From the NCBI GenBank assembly GCA_903872505.1, contig CAIQKV010000115.1, forward strand, positions 1-35,110: a DNA stretch of 35,110 nucleotides, read 5' to 3'. Below the pieces are notes generated by a model. It saw only the letters and a list, made by a program, of their open reading frames with translations, was not told the DNA's origin and searched no databases. This DNA comes from an uncultured Opitutia bacterium (GTDB lineage: Bacteria > Verrucomicrobiota > Verrucomicrobiia > Opitutales > Opitutaceae). Shown piece after piece: positions 1 to 9,316 of the stretch (its first letter is position 1; the number at the start of each line of letters is the position of its first letter). Position numbers and translations under genes: made by a program.

Positions 1-1
1 G

Positions 2-1576
2 TACACCCTCTGGGCGATGTTCGCCTGCACGGGCCGGCAGTGGCTGCACCTCGGCCTGGCCTGGGGCGCCCTGATGTGGACCCGGCCGGACAGTTTTCTG
101 TACGTCGGTCTGCTGTCGGCCGGCGTGTTTTTCTTCAACGATGCCTCTCGGACGGGCCTGACCCGCGGACAGTGGCTCAAGCTCTTCCTCCAGGCCGGCG
201 CCGTCTGCACGCTCGTCTACCTGCCGTGGCTCCTGTGGGCGTGGTGGTACTACGGGACGCCGATCCCGCACACGATCACCGCCAAGGGCGCGGTCTCCGG
301 GGTCAAGCCCGCCTGGGGCGTGCTAAAAACCCTGATTGATTTCCCGCTGACGGTCTGGACGGGCTCGACTTCGCTCGAGTCAACCTTCCTGCCCTCGTAT
401 TTCCAGATCGGTGGCTGGCCCAGTGCCGCAGTGACCACGGCTCGCTGGGTGGCGCTCCTCCTCGCGTTCCAGTGGGCGGTGCCGCTCTGGCGGGTCGAGG
501 TCCGGGTGGCGTCCTTCGCCTTCTGCGGGATGCACGCGTACCTGTCCTACTTCCCGTATTTTCCGTTCCCGTGGTATCTACCCGGCCCGGCGCTGCTCGG
601 CGCAGTGACCCTGGGGGCGATGATCGCGCAGCTCTTGGCGGTGGCGAAGCGGCCCTGGCTCCGGGCTGCGATCCTGATCGTGACGCTCGTGGCGCTCGGT
701 GCGCAGGGCTGGCTGACTTGGCAGATGCGGCGCGAGATGGCGCTCGAGCAGCGCTACAGCGGCACCGGCACCCGCCAAAGAGCCGGCGAGTGGCTGAAGG
801 CCCATGCCAAACCCGGCGACACCGTCTTCATGGAGCCGCTCGGCTACATCGGGTATTTCTCCGGCCTGCGCACCTACGACTACCCCGGACTTTCCTCCAT
901 GGAAATGGTGTACGCCATCCACGCGCTGGCCTCGGACGGCGGCAACCAGGTCGAGTTCATGTGCCCCGACTGGATCGTGCTGCGCCCGTGGGAATACGTG
1001 GCGATGCACACCTCGATTTTCCGGCTGTTTGGCAAAGGGTACTCGTACGAACTGGTGCACGAGATCAACAACCTGCCCCAGGTTCAGCAGCTCGACGTTT
1101 ATGGCCGCAAGTACATCGAGTTCGATTCGGACCTGCTGATTTTCAAGCGCCAGGTGCCCAAGCGCTACCTCGTGGATCCGACGACCCGGGCACCGTTTGA
1201 CGGGCTCGGGCTGCCCGGGCAGGTCATCGGCGGCCAGCTGATGTACCAGGTCCATGCCACCGGGATCCTGAGCGTGCGGGTGCCGGCCAGCGCGAAGCAC
1301 TTTCGCATTTCGTTTGGCCTGCCGGAGGCCACCTATCGCGGCACGCCGGTGACCGACGGGGTGGAGTTCACGGTCAAATGGATGAACGGGATGAAGGCGG
1401 CGCAGCTGGCTTCCCGCTATTTGGATCCGGCGGCGCGCCCGGAGGACCGCGGGGCCCAGGTGTTCGAGGGCGACCTGCCGCCGCACGGCGAAGGGGCCGC
1501 GCTGATCCTGATCACCCGGTCCGGCCCGACCGACCCGATGGATTGGAGCTGCTGGACCGCGCCGGTGTTCAAGTGA
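2..1576 (+). CDS. Partial GT-C-like polytopic membrane protein (5' end outside window)
   Basis: The reading frame is open to the left edge, so the true start lies upstream; the first in-frame ATG at base 17 is probably internal. About six hydrophobic membrane segments fill the first 240 residues. They are followed by a soluble part starting near a GDTVFMEPLGYIGYFSG stretch, a style common in uncharacterised GT39/GT-C-like membrane glycosyltransferases. The last 100 residues or so form a beta-type domain with an LDP...DRG motif that recurs in the membrane proteins at 6757-9120 and 21944-24040. Its role is inferred to be transfer of a sugar from a lipid-linked donor on the outer face of the membrane; no catalytic residues can be named because the N-terminal part with the first loop is missing. 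It is the only + strand gene and converges with its neighbour across a 12-base gap that carries a palindrome. Confidence 0.85.
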   Translation, partial: YTLWAMFACTGRQWLHLGLAWGALMWTRPDSFLYVGLLSAGVFFFNDASRTGLTRGQWLKLFLQAGAVCTLVYLPWLLWAWWYYGTPIPHTITAKGAVSGVKPAWGVLKTLIDFPLTVWTGSTSLESTFLPSYFQIGGWPSAAVTTARWVALLLAFQWAVPLWRVEVRVASFAFCGMHAYLSYFPYFPFPWYLPGPALLGAVTLGAMIAQLLAVAKRPWLRAAILIVTLVALGAQGWLTWQMRREMALEQRYSGTGTRQRAGEWLKAHAKPGDTVFMEPLGYIGYFSGLRTYDYPGLSSMEMVYAIHALASDGGNQVEFMCPDWIVLRPWEYVAMHTSIFRLFGKGYSYELVHEINNLPQVQQLDVYGRKYIEFDSDLLIFKRQVPKRYLVDPTTRAPFDGLGLPGQVIGGQLMYQVHATGILSVRVPASAKHFRISFGLPEATYRGTPVTDGVEFTVKWMNGMKAAQLASRYLDPAARPEDRGAQVFEGDLPPHGEGAALILITRSGPTDPMDWSCWTAPVFK

Positions 1577-1584
1577 ACCGGCAA

Positions 1585-1600
1585 CCGGTCACGTGACCGG
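1585..1600. terminator. Perfect 16-bp palindrome between convergent genes
   Basis: CCGGTCACGTGACCGG is a perfect inverted repeat with no spacer. It begins 8 bases after the TGA of the + strand gene and contains the TGA (1589-1591) of the - strand gene. Its position between two convergent stop codons suggests a bidirectional stop signal or a protein-binding site. There is no T-tract on either side, and a spacerless palindrome makes an imperfect RNA hairpin, so an intrinsic terminator is only one possibility. Confidence 0.35.
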
Positions 1601-3277
1601 GCGGGTCCGCGGTGAGCCAAGCCAGGCCTCGGCGGCATCCCATGCGGCCGCGACGATGAAGATCAGCAGCAACGGGTAGATCGGGGAAAAAGTGGAGACC
1701 GCGATCACCTGGAACGCGGTGACCTGCACGACGGCGTTGAGCAGCAGGTAGGCGAACGCGCCGCCCCAGGCGGCGGCGGCAAGAAACATGGGAAAGGTGA
1801 ACTGCCGGGTGCGGACGGACTGGACGAGCCGCACGAGCGCCAGCAGCTGGGCCGTGAAAAACAGCACCAGCAGGACGGGGCGCAACTGGTCGCCCATGGC
1901 CTGCAGCCGGGCGAATTTCCACTGGTTGAGCTCCTCCTGGTTGCGGAGGGGCATCGCGGGCGACCGCACGGACGAGGAGATGTTGTCCCGCGTCAGGTCG
2001 TGAAACAGCAGCAGCTCGTCGTGATCGCCATAACTGATCGGCGTGTACGCGCTGAAGGAATTGAAGCAGACGACGAAATCGGCGAAATGCAGCGTGGTCC
2101 GGGCGATGGCGGCGGCCTGGCCCGGCCGCCACCGCGACAGGAACCCGCTGCGCCGGGGATACGCCGGCAGGCGGCCCTCGTCGCAGGCCTGGTTGATCTC
2201 CCGGGCCATGTGCTTGTAGAAACTGAGTGCCTCGCGGGCGTTGTGGCAGAAGCCGGCGGCTGCGACGCTGTCGCGCAGGGCCCACATCAGCCAGCCGCCG
2301 CCGATCTGGCGCTCCTCGGCGGGTAACCCGGTCATCGCAAAGGACGCGCCGGCCCAGCCGCGGCCGTAGTCGCCCTCGAGATAGGGCTGCAGTTTGGCGA
2401 AAGTCGGGCTGACGGCGTACATCGCCTCGCGGGCCTGCCGGGTGACGGGAACATAATCCAGGTCCGGGCCGATCTTCACGCGCACCATGGCGCCGTAGGC
2501 ATCCTGGAACTCGGTGGCATGAAACTCGACGGTGCCAAACCAGCCGTAGTGGCGGTAATTCTGCCAGGAGACCAGCAGCAGCGGCAGCGCGGCGCAAAGG
2601 GCGGCGTGGCCCAGGGAATGCAGCAGGTTGCGGCCCGGTGCACGGCCGAGCCGGAATGCCCAGAACACGGCGGCACCCGCCAGCAGCGCCACGCTGGGGA
2701 TAAGCCAGACGCTTTCCTCGCGGGTGAGCCAGAAACAGCCGAACGACAGGCCGGTGAGCACGGCCCACGGCAGCTGGCGGCGGACACTTTCACTGCGCCG
2801 GCAATAAAGCGCGACCAGGCCCGCAAAAATGGCGATGCCCAACGGCGTGTAGATCTGCTGACGGATGATGCGGCCCATCATCGGCGCCTCGTAGGACATC
2901 GGGTTCCAGAGCAGCAGCGCGTAGATGGCGAGTAGCGCCGCGCCCGAGCGGATGGCCGGCCGGCAGGCGCGGGCGAACAACGCGCACGCCCCGGCATAGG
3001 CCAGTTGCACGCTGAGCCCCAGCGGGAGGCCAACCCAGTACATCGCGGCGATCCAGAGGGAATAGAACGGGCCCTTGGCGAGCGTCATCTGGCTGTAGGC
3101 GCCGAGCCAGTCGCCGCGGACAATGGACTCGGCCAGAAGCAGGAACAGACGGTCGTCGTGCGCCGCCCCGGCGATCGCGTAGACCGATTGGGCGCGCGTC
3201 AGCCAGAGCTTGTAGGCGGTGAGCAGGACGCCGACCCAGAACCAGACCCGGAAAAACCTGGGGGACGCAGTGTTCAT
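1589..3277 (-). CDS. GT-C-like polytopic membrane protein, 562 aa
   Basis: This is a hydrophobic protein with roughly nine or ten membrane segments. The first segment is at about residues 11-26, followed by a short loop with adjacent acidic residues D41-D42 in HDDRLF. That is the position where GT-C fold enzymes keep their metal or donor-binding acidic pair. A large hydrophilic loop spans roughly residues 250-430, and the C-terminal 110 residues hold three further membrane segments. I did not recognise a named family. The likely role is a membrane glycosyltransferase or related glycan enzyme, inferred from topology and neighbourhood. Its ATG overlaps the TGA of the upstream GT2 gene by 4 bases (3274-3277), which implies translational coupling with that polyprenyl-phosphate-type transferase. 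Its own stop lies inside a 16-bp palindrome. Unlike three other membrane proteins here it lacks the shared C-terminal beta domain. Confidence 0.85.
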   Translation of the reverse strand: MNTASPRFFRVWFWVGVLLTAYKLWLTRAQSVYAIAGAAHDDRLFLLLAESIVRGDWLGAYSQMTLAKGPFYSLWIAAMYWVGLPLGLSVQLAYAGACALFARACRPAIRSGAALLAIYALLLWNPMSYEAPMMGRIIRQQIYTPLGIAIFAGLVALYCRRSESVRRQLPWAVLTGLSFGCFWLTREESVWLIPSVALLAGAAVFWAFRLGRAPGRNLLHSLGHAALCAALPLLLVSWQNYRHYGWFGTVEFHATEFQDAYGAMVRVKIGPDLDYVPVTRQAREAMYAVSPTFAKLQPYLEGDYGRGWAGASFAMTGLPAEERQIGGGWLMWALRDSVAAAGFCHNAREALSFYKHMAREINQACDEGRLPAYPRRSGFLSRWRPGQAAAIARTTLHFADFVVCFNSFSAYTPISYGDHDELLLFHDLTRDNISSSVRSPAMPLRNQEELNQWKFARLQAMGDQLRPVLLVLFFTAQLLALVRLVQSVRTRQFTFPMFLAAAAWGGAFAYLLLNAVVQVTAFQVIAVSTFSPIYPLLLIFIVAAAWDAAEAWLGSPRTRPVT

Positions 3278-4449
3278 GGATTGTCCCCGCGGGTATCGAG
3301 CCGCAGCACGCCGAGGAAGAAACTCGTCAGGATCATCTGGCTGCCCAGCGCGAGGCAGAGCGTGCCGGGAATCACCACGCGCAGGGTTTGCACCGGCTGG
3401 AGCGAACCAAAGCCGCGTTCCCGCCAGAACCAGAGGGCGCCAGCCCAGAGCAGGACGCCCGCCAGGATGAGGAGGCCGCCCATGATGATGCCGCCCTCAA
3501 GGGTGACCTTGCCCAGCCACGACTCGAACTGTGCCTCGTTGGGGCGCAGGCCGGCGCGGATGGCGAAATACTTGCTGAGCGCGGCGAAGGACACTGCCTG
3601 GAATCCGATCAGGATGCTGCCGGCCGCAAACAGCAGCGTGTGGACGTCGAGATAAACCTGCCCGAGCCGAAGGGGTCCCGGCAGCAGCACGGTGCCGACG
3701 ATTGCCCCGGCCACCATCAGGAACAAACCCGGGTAGAAGAACAGCCAGCGCGGGCTGAACAGCAGCATGAACCGCAGGTGGCGCCAGCCGTCGCGCCAGG
3801 GCCGCAGGTGCGGCGCGCGGTCGCGGCGGTCCGGGCGCAGCGTGGTGGGCACCTCGGCGACCCGCAGGCCGAGCACGACGGACTTGATGACCATCTCGGA
3901 GGCGAACTCCATGCCGGTGGTGCGCAGGTTCATCCGCCGGTAGGCCTCGACCGAGAAGCCCCGGAGCCCGCAGTGGAAATCCCCGAGCTTGGTCGGGAAA
4001 AACAGCCGCCCGATAAACGACAGCACCGGGTTTCCGAGGTAACGGTTCTTCCACGGCATCGCCCCGGGCTGGATGCCGCCGAGGAAGCGATTGCCCATGA
4101 CGAGATCGGCGCCGGCGCGCAGCTTTTCCACGAAACGGGGGAGGTGGGAAAAGTCGTAGCTGCCATCGGCATCGCCCATCACGATGTACCGCCCGCGGGC
4201 CGCGGCGATGCCGCCGCGCAGGGCGCTGCCGTAGCCCTTTTCGGCCACGGGCACTACCCGCGCACCCAGCTGGGCCGCGAGGGCCGGCGAACCGTCGGTG
4301 CTGCCATTGTCGGCGATCAGGATCTCACCGGCGATGCCGGCCCGGGCCATCGCCTCCTGCGCCTCGCGGATGCAGTCGCCGAGCGAGCGGGCCTCATTCA
4401 AGCACGGCATCACCAGCGTGACTTCCGGGGTTGTCTGGGCTTCTGGCAT
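3274..4449 (-). CDS. GT2 glycosyltransferase, dolichyl/polyprenyl-phosphate sugar synthase type with membrane anchors
   Basis: Residues 9-215 are a GT-A fold family 2 domain. VTLVMPCLNEA is at 10-20, IADNGSTDG at 45-53, and the metal-binding motif GDADGS has D93 and D95. These are typical of DPM1-like enzymes that move a sugar from a nucleotide donor to polyprenyl phosphate on the cytosolic face. Four hydrophobic segments follow at about 231-257, 268-292, 318-343 and 355-382, so the protein is membrane-anchored. The 391-residue length fits multi-spanning DPM-like proteins. It would supply the lipid-linked sugar used by the GT-C-like membrane proteins on either side. The stop overlaps the start of the 562-aa membrane protein by 4 bases. 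A 69-base gap separates it from the upstream 736-aa gene. The donor sugar cannot be read from the sequence. Confidence 0.93.
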   Translation of the reverse strand: MPEAQTTPEVTLVMPCLNEARSLGDCIREAQEAMARAGIAGEILIADNGSTDGSPALAAQLGARVVPVAEKGYGSALRGGIAAARGRYIVMGDADGSYDFSHLPRFVEKLRAGADLVMGNRFLGGIQPGAMPWKNRYLGNPVLSFIGRLFFPTKLGDFHCGLRGFSVEAYRRMNLRTTGMEFASEMVIKSVVLGLRVAEVPTTLRPDRRDRAPHLRPWRDGWRHLRFMLLFSPRWLFFYPGLFLMVAGAIVGTVLLPGPLRLGQVYLDVHTLLFAAGSILIGFQAVSFAALSKYFAIRAGLRPNEAQFESWLGKVTLEGGIIMGGLLILAGVLLWAGALWFWRERGFGSLQPVQTLRVVIPGTLCLALGSQMILTSFFLGVLRLDTRGDNP

Positions 4450-4518
4450 TGGAGGGGAGATGAAACCGGCGGACGCAGGGCGGCAACCAGCAAAACGGTT
4501 TCGCGCCCGGTGGCCGCC

Positions 4519-6726
4519 TCAGGGCTTCGGGCCGCGTGGCGGAAGGGCGGCGATGGCGGCGAGGGCGGCGAGCAACAGCGCCGCCAGCGCGATGAGGCCA
4601 AGCGAGTTCTGGCCAAAGCGCGTGGGTTCCAGCGCGCGGTCCCGTCTTCCCTCGGCGGCGATCTCGGGGCTGCCGGCGGGTTGCGGCGGCGCCGCGGCGA
4701 CCCAGCTCTCGGTTTCCTTGCGGCCGTCATACAGCACGACCCGGGCGGTGCGGCCGATGAACGGGCGGACATCCACCGCCCAGAAATCGATGTCCGCCGG
4801 GTTGGGGCCGGGGCAGCTGAGTTCCTCGACGTGATCGCCGCTGGCGTCCTCGATGCGCAGGCGGAGTCCATTGCCGGGGCTGACCGGATAACCCGCGAAC
4901 GGGATGATCAGCCACGGCGACGTGATGGGGAAGGGCGAACTCTCCGCGATGCCGGTGAAGTCCGCCCCGCCGATGAGGGTGCCAAAAAAGTAATTGCGGA
5001 ATTCATCCGGCCACAGCGCCGCGCTGCCCGCGAGGTTGTCCTTGGGGTAGGTCGTCTCCGTCGTGACGTGGAACGCCAGGTTCCGCACCGCGTCGGGAGG
5101 CGCCAGCAAGGCCTGCCAGCGTTTTTCCGCGCTGAAATCCAGCGGTTTGGGCCAGAGGAAAACCAGGCTGCCGGAACCGATTCCGAGCAGGACCAGCACG
5201 CGGGTGAGCCAGGGGTCGCGGGCCGGTGTGAAGGGCGGCTCGGGCGCCGCGTTCCGGCCCGCCAGCAGGAAGCCCAGCAGCAGGATGATGACGCCGGTGG
5301 CGACCAGCGGTTCCCAGAGCGAACGGATCCGTGCGGCGACCGCGCTCACGAAATCGCCGCGCGTGCGCGCGGCATGGGGGCGCAGGCTGACGGGCAGCAA
5401 TTCGACCAAGCCGGGCTGGTCGAGGACTCGCGCGACCACTTCCGGGTTGGGATACAACTCACTCCGGGCCTCCGCGGAGGAGAGCCGCGCGATGTCCCGG
5501 GTGGCGAGGTATTGCCGCACCGCGTCGCGCCGGATTTGTGCCCACCGTTCGCTGCGTTCATGGAAATACTCCGTGTGCCCGCGCGTGCTGATCAGTTGGA
5601 GACCCTGGGCAACCGTCGCGAGCCAGACGAGCGCCAGGACCGCGGCCGGCAAGACCCGCCACGAGCGCGAGGCCTGCGCCAGCCGCCAGAGGGCGATGCC
5701 GTTGGCCGTGACGCCGAGGGCGAGCAGGTCGCCGTAGCGGGAGACAAATCCGATATAGCCTCCGCCCCGCGCGAAGGCGAACGCGGCCGCCTGGGCCGCC
5801 GCCCACACCGCCAGCGCCACCACGACGCGGTCGAAATTATCCGCCTGGGCCCTGCGCCGCAGTTGCAGGGCGAGCAGAAACGACGGCAGCCAGAGGAGGA
5901 TGCAGGCCCCGGGCCAGACCGCCGGCCAGCCGAGTTGCAGCAGGAAGGCGGCGAGAAACTCCCGCGGGGTATGGGCCGTCAGGGCCTGGGTGAGGCCCGG
6001 ATCCTGCCGGACCCGGGCGGAAATCAAGAGGGTGAGTCCAACCGCCGCGAGCAGCGCGGCGGCCATCCAGCGGCGGCGGTCCGGCGCGGCGGTCCAAAGT
6101 GCCGTCAGCATCACCGCGGCGGGCGCCGCCCACATGCTGCCGTAGGTGAACAAGGCGGCAAGGCCCGCGGCCTGGGCCAGCCACCAGCCGGTCGAGCCGG
6201 CTGGGCGGGCGAATGATCCGTGGAGGTGCAGGAAGACAAACAGCAAGGCCAGCGGGGTGTGGGACTGGAAGCCCCAGGTGCTGTTTTCCCAGCTGAACGG
6301 GAGGCTGCCGAGGACGACAACCAGCACGGTGAGGCCGAAGGCGGGCCAGCGCGGCAGGGAGCGCCGCAGCCAGCCTGCGACCACGCCCGCAAAGCAACCC
6401 TGCAGGAGGGCATTGAACGTCGCCTGCAGCTGGGGATCCCAGCGGCCGAGCCACGCGGCCTGCAACCAGGCGAGCAGGCGCGCCCAGGCGGGCACATGCT
6501 CGTTGTGCGGGGTGAAGAACGCCCGCCACGACAGCTTGCCCTCCAGCCAGGGGACGAGGATCTGTCGCGCTTCGGCCTCCCACTGGTCCTTGAACGGGGT
6601 CTCGCCGGCATGGAGATGGATCTCCCGCAGGCGGGCGGCAAAGACCACGCCCGCGACGCCGAGGACCCAGAGCCAGCGGCCGGCCATTTCGGCTTGGCCT
6701 GGACGTGGGGACGGTGCCGGGTTCAT
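4519..6726 (-). CDS. GT-C-like polytopic membrane protein with extracytoplasmic domain, about 735 aa
   Basis: The first membrane segment (GRWLWVLGVAGVVFAARL) is followed by a loop containing DQWEAEARQ, an acidic first loop as in GT-C transferases. About ten more hydrophobic segments follow to near residue 480. A soluble region of roughly 170 residues lies near the C-terminus and contains SPWLIIPFAGYPVSPGNGL and LSCPGPNPADI, which look like a beta-sandwich exposed outside the membrane. A last hydrophobic segment (LGLIALAALLLAALAAIAAL) and a short basic tail end the protein. The start is ambiguous: ATG at 6726 is immediately preceded by an in-frame GTG at 6729, and neither has a ribosome-binding motif. 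Function is inferred as a glycosyltransferase or glycan-modifying membrane protein; no specific substrate is recognisable. The C-terminal domain is unlike the one shared by the membrane proteins at 2-1576, 6757-9120 and 21944-24040. Confidence 0.85.
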   Translation of the reverse strand: MNPAPSPRPGQAEMAGRWLWVLGVAGVVFAARLREIHLHAGETPFKDQWEAEARQILVPWLEGKLSWRAFFTPHNEHVPAWARLLAWLQAAWLGRWDPQLQATFNALLQGCFAGVVAGWLRRSLPRWPAFGLTVLVVVLGSLPFSWENSTWGFQSHTPLALLFVFLHLHGSFARPAGSTGWWLAQAAGLAALFTYGSMWAAPAAVMLTALWTAAPDRRRWMAAALLAAVGLTLLISARVRQDPGLTQALTAHTPREFLAAFLLQLGWPAVWPGACILLWLPSFLLALQLRRRAQADNFDRVVVALAVWAAAQAAAFAFARGGGYIGFVSRYGDLLALGVTANGIALWRLAQASRSWRVLPAAVLALVWLATVAQGLQLISTRGHTEYFHERSERWAQIRRDAVRQYLATRDIARLSSAEARSELYPNPEVVARVLDQPGLVELLPVSLRPHAARTRGDFVSAVAARIRSLWEPLVATGVIILLLGFLLAGRNAAPEPPFTPARDPWLTRVLVLLGIGSGSLVFLWPKPLDFSAEKRWQALLAPPDAVRNLAFHVTTETTYPKDNLAGSAALWPDEFRNYFFGTLIGGADFTGIAESSPFPITSPWLIIPFAGYPVSPGNGLRLRIEDASGDHVEELSCPGPNPADIDFWAVDVRPFIGRTARVVLYDGRKETESWVAAAPPQPAGSPEIAAEGRRDRALEPTRFGQNSLGLIALAALLLAALAAIAALPPRGPKP

Positions 6727-6756
6727 CACGCGGTGGATTCCGTCCGGGCGGCGGGG

Positions 6757-9120
6757 TTACTTGATTTCAATGTCCGTCCAGCCCGTCCAGTCCCAGGAAA
6801 AGTCTTTGTACGGACCAGGATCGATCTGCAGGTAGACGCGGCCGCCGGTGAGGTTGCCGAGTTCGCCACGGAATTCATGCAGCCCCCGGTCCGCCACCAG
6901 GCCCACCGGATCGAGGAATTTCCGGAAGAGCTCGACGCGGCCGTAGCCGTTGGACCAGTAAACCACGAACTCGGCTCCGTTGGTCTTGCCGCCCTTGCTG
7001 TAGGCTCCCTCCATGAAGCCAAACCGGCCCGTGACCCGCTTCGCCCCGGCCGGCAGGTCGAAGGTCATCAGGCTCGGGGCGTGCAGGATGGCGACATCGC
7101 GGCCATCGATCACCGCCTCGGACAGGGGGTTCTGCGCGTCGTAGGCGATCGGATAATTGCTGAACATGTGGAACTTCTCCGCGTAGGAGCTGGCGAAATA
7201 TTTCTCGCCGGAATTCGGTGGCGGCAACTCCGAGAGTTCAAAGGCACAGGTAGCGGCGAAGTACTTCCGGTCCGCCGGATCCGTCACCACCGTGACGAAG
7301 TCGACCAGGCGTTTCGACCGGCTGGCGGCGAACTCCATGAAGCTGGCGGGATCGTCGATGAAGGGATGGATGATGAAACCGGCCCGGGCCATGGGCAACG
7401 GCATCAGGTAGCTGGGGGTGCTGCCGTCGTGGTTCTTGAGGCTGAGCCGGACCTGCGGCGGCTTGTAGAAGAAATTGCGCAGCAGGCCCAGAAACGAGGG
7501 CTGGAGGTCAAGCTTGAGCCAGAGCGGCCGGTCCGGGCGGGAGTCGAGGGCGAGCGGCTCGCCGAGGGCCACCGTCCCGCGCCGGAGCAGCTTGGGCTCG
7601 TACGGGGCGGGATCGAAGGCGCCGGCCCGCTGTTTCCAAAGGTAAAACCCCTTCTGGTTGCGCTGAAATTCATAGCGGTAGACCAGCAGCCGCAGCGCCA
7701 GCGAGTCATCCATGGTCGGCAACCGGCCGTCGATGGTCTGGACGTTGGCGAGGATGAATTCCGGGGCACGCTTCGAGGCGTAGAAATCATAGTTCAGCTG
7801 GGCGAGCAGGGGCGTGAAGGTGGAGTAGCTTTGGATCACGGGCCGCGGCTGGTAATTGAAGCGTCCCATGATCACCACGCTCTGATCCTGCCCGAGGACA
7901 TCGATCGTCGCCCGGCCCACCTGTTCGCGGACATGGTAGAGATCGGAGCCCTTCCGCTGGATCGCCAGGGTATCGCGGTAGTTCTGCCGGGTGACGCCCC
8001 AATCGATGACGGACTCGACGTTGCTCCAAAGCTTGTTCTGGAACATGCCCAGTGCGCCCCGGGACATGCCCACGAGCGCGTTCTCGATGCCCCAGACGCT
8101 CAGCACGATCAGCGCGAGAATGCCCCAGCGGTGCACCCGCCGGAAACGGTCGGGATCGTCGAGCAGCGCGGGATAGGCCGCCATCGGCAGCAGGGCGCAA
8201 AAGAAAAAGCCGACCATGTGGCCGTCGGACCGCACAAAGCCATGCTTCCAGTTGAGGTAGATGAAGGCGGCCAACACCAGCACGTTGGCGGCGGCCCGGG
8301 GCTTGTCCGGGTTGAGCTTCAGGTGCGCCAGGCCATAGGCGACCAACGCCAGCAGGATGACGAGGCCCTTCCAAAACGGCGCAAAGGGCGTGGCCAGGCC
8401 CATCACCCACTGGTAGCCGTCGCTGATGGCCAGCGAGCCGCGGAAATAACCGGGGAGGTTCCCCAGGTTCTGCCCGGACAGGACCCAGATTGCCAGGAAG
8501 GCTGCGATGAAGCCGAGTGAGACCAGCGCGACGTCGCGCCAGCGTTTCCGCCAGAGGCCATAAGCACACGCCACCAGCACCACGTAGGCGCTCAGCATGA
8601 AGTTCGTGAACTTGATCTGCGCATAGAACGCCAGCACCGCCGCAATCAGCAGGGGCAGGAATCTCCTGCGGTCGCCGTGTTCCCGCAGCAAGGCAAAGCC
8701 CAGGATGGTGATGACCAGCATGTGCAGCGCATCCACGTAGTAGATCCCGTAGAGCAGGAAGAAACCGAAGTAGATGAGCCGGGCGGTGCCGGCCAGCCGG
8801 GTGCCCTGCAGGATGATCACCGTGGCGGCGATTGCGGCCAGCACCACCTGGCCCGCGATCAGGCTCCAGAACTGGACCCCGGAAAACGTGTTGCCCATCA
8901 GGAAGCCCAGCGGGCCGTAGGTGAAAACCACGTCGCGCCCGAACTGCATGCCGTGCTCAAAGGCGTAGCCCAGGACCATGCGCCAGGAGGGATCGAGCCC
9001 CGTTTCGGGCGTCTTGGGAAAGGTGAAGATGCCAACGAACAGCACGAAATAGACGGCAGCCCATCCGAGAACCCGGTTGAAGCGGGCGGGGAGCAGGGGG
9101 GGTAAATTCTCGGTGGCCAT
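6757..9120 (-). CDS. Large polytopic membrane protein with C-terminal beta domain, 787 aa
   Basis: The N-terminal half (to about residue 385) carries ten or more hydrophobic segments. Early loops contain ETGLDPSWRMVLGYAFEHG and RDVVFTYGPLGFL, a signature I associate with large uncharacterised glycan-related membrane proteins. The C-terminal 400 residues are hydrophilic and probably extracytoplasmic. They include a segment with SRPDRPLWLKLDLQPSFLG and, over the last 110 residues or so, the shared domain with GAY, NGAEFVVYW, LDPVG and DRG motifs ending in DWTGWTDIEIK. The function is not established; membrane sugar transfer or polymer handling is the best inference from topology and neighbourhood. 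The ATG at 9120 lies 196 bases downstream of the 1300-aa transferase gene, one of the two widest gaps in the unit, so a separate promoter is possible. Confidence 0.87.
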   Translation of the reverse strand: MATENLPPLLPARFNRVLGWAAVYFVLFVGIFTFPKTPETGLDPSWRMVLGYAFEHGMQFGRDVVFTYGPLGFLMGNTFSGVQFWSLIAGQVVLAAIAATVIILQGTRLAGTARLIYFGFFLLYGIYYVDALHMLVITILGFALLREHGDRRRFLPLLIAAVLAFYAQIKFTNFMLSAYVVLVACAYGLWRKRWRDVALVSLGFIAAFLAIWVLSGQNLGNLPGYFRGSLAISDGYQWVMGLATPFAPFWKGLVILLALVAYGLAHLKLNPDKPRAAANVLVLAAFIYLNWKHGFVRSDGHMVGFFFCALLPMAAYPALLDDPDRFRRVHRWGILALIVLSVWGIENALVGMSRGALGMFQNKLWSNVESVIDWGVTRQNYRDTLAIQRKGSDLYHVREQVGRATIDVLGQDQSVVIMGRFNYQPRPVIQSYSTFTPLLAQLNYDFYASKRAPEFILANVQTIDGRLPTMDDSLALRLLVYRYEFQRNQKGFYLWKQRAGAFDPAPYEPKLLRRGTVALGEPLALDSRPDRPLWLKLDLQPSFLGLLRNFFYKPPQVRLSLKNHDGSTPSYLMPLPMARAGFIIHPFIDDPASFMEFAASRSKRLVDFVTVVTDPADRKYFAATCAFELSELPPPNSGEKYFASSYAEKFHMFSNYPIAYDAQNPLSEAVIDGRDVAILHAPSLMTFDLPAGAKRVTGRFGFMEGAYSKGGKTNGAEFVVYWSNGYGRVELFRKFLDPVGLVADRGLHEFRGELGNLTGGRVYLQIDPGPYKDFSWDWTGWTDIEIK

Positions 9121-9316
9121 AAAACGGTGATTGGCGGAAGAATACCAAGGCGTCTAGCCGGAATTAGCGAGCAGCGAACCTGCCGCCTAAAGCCATTGGA
9201 TGACGATATTTCTGCAGCTTCTTGGGGCGGAACATGGTCAGGAAGGCCGCGGCGGTGGCCGGCGACCTTATGGATACGACAATTTGCCCGGCCAGACCTG
9301 CTATCCGGCGGCCAAA
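9121..9316. other. 196-base intergenic region, no gene seen
   Basis: This gap lies between the stop of the 1300-aa glycosyltransferase and the start of the 787-aa membrane protein, both on the - strand. It is less GC-rich than its flanks in places. I looked for a hairpin followed by T residues and for a clear -35/-10 pair on the - strand and found none convincing. It could still contain a promoter for the genes to its left. Confidence 0.4.

Noticed and set aside
3388..6216. A 942-codon open frame on the + strand
   Set aside because: It runs antisense across two convincing - strand genes and the gap between them, with compositionally biased translation and no motif.
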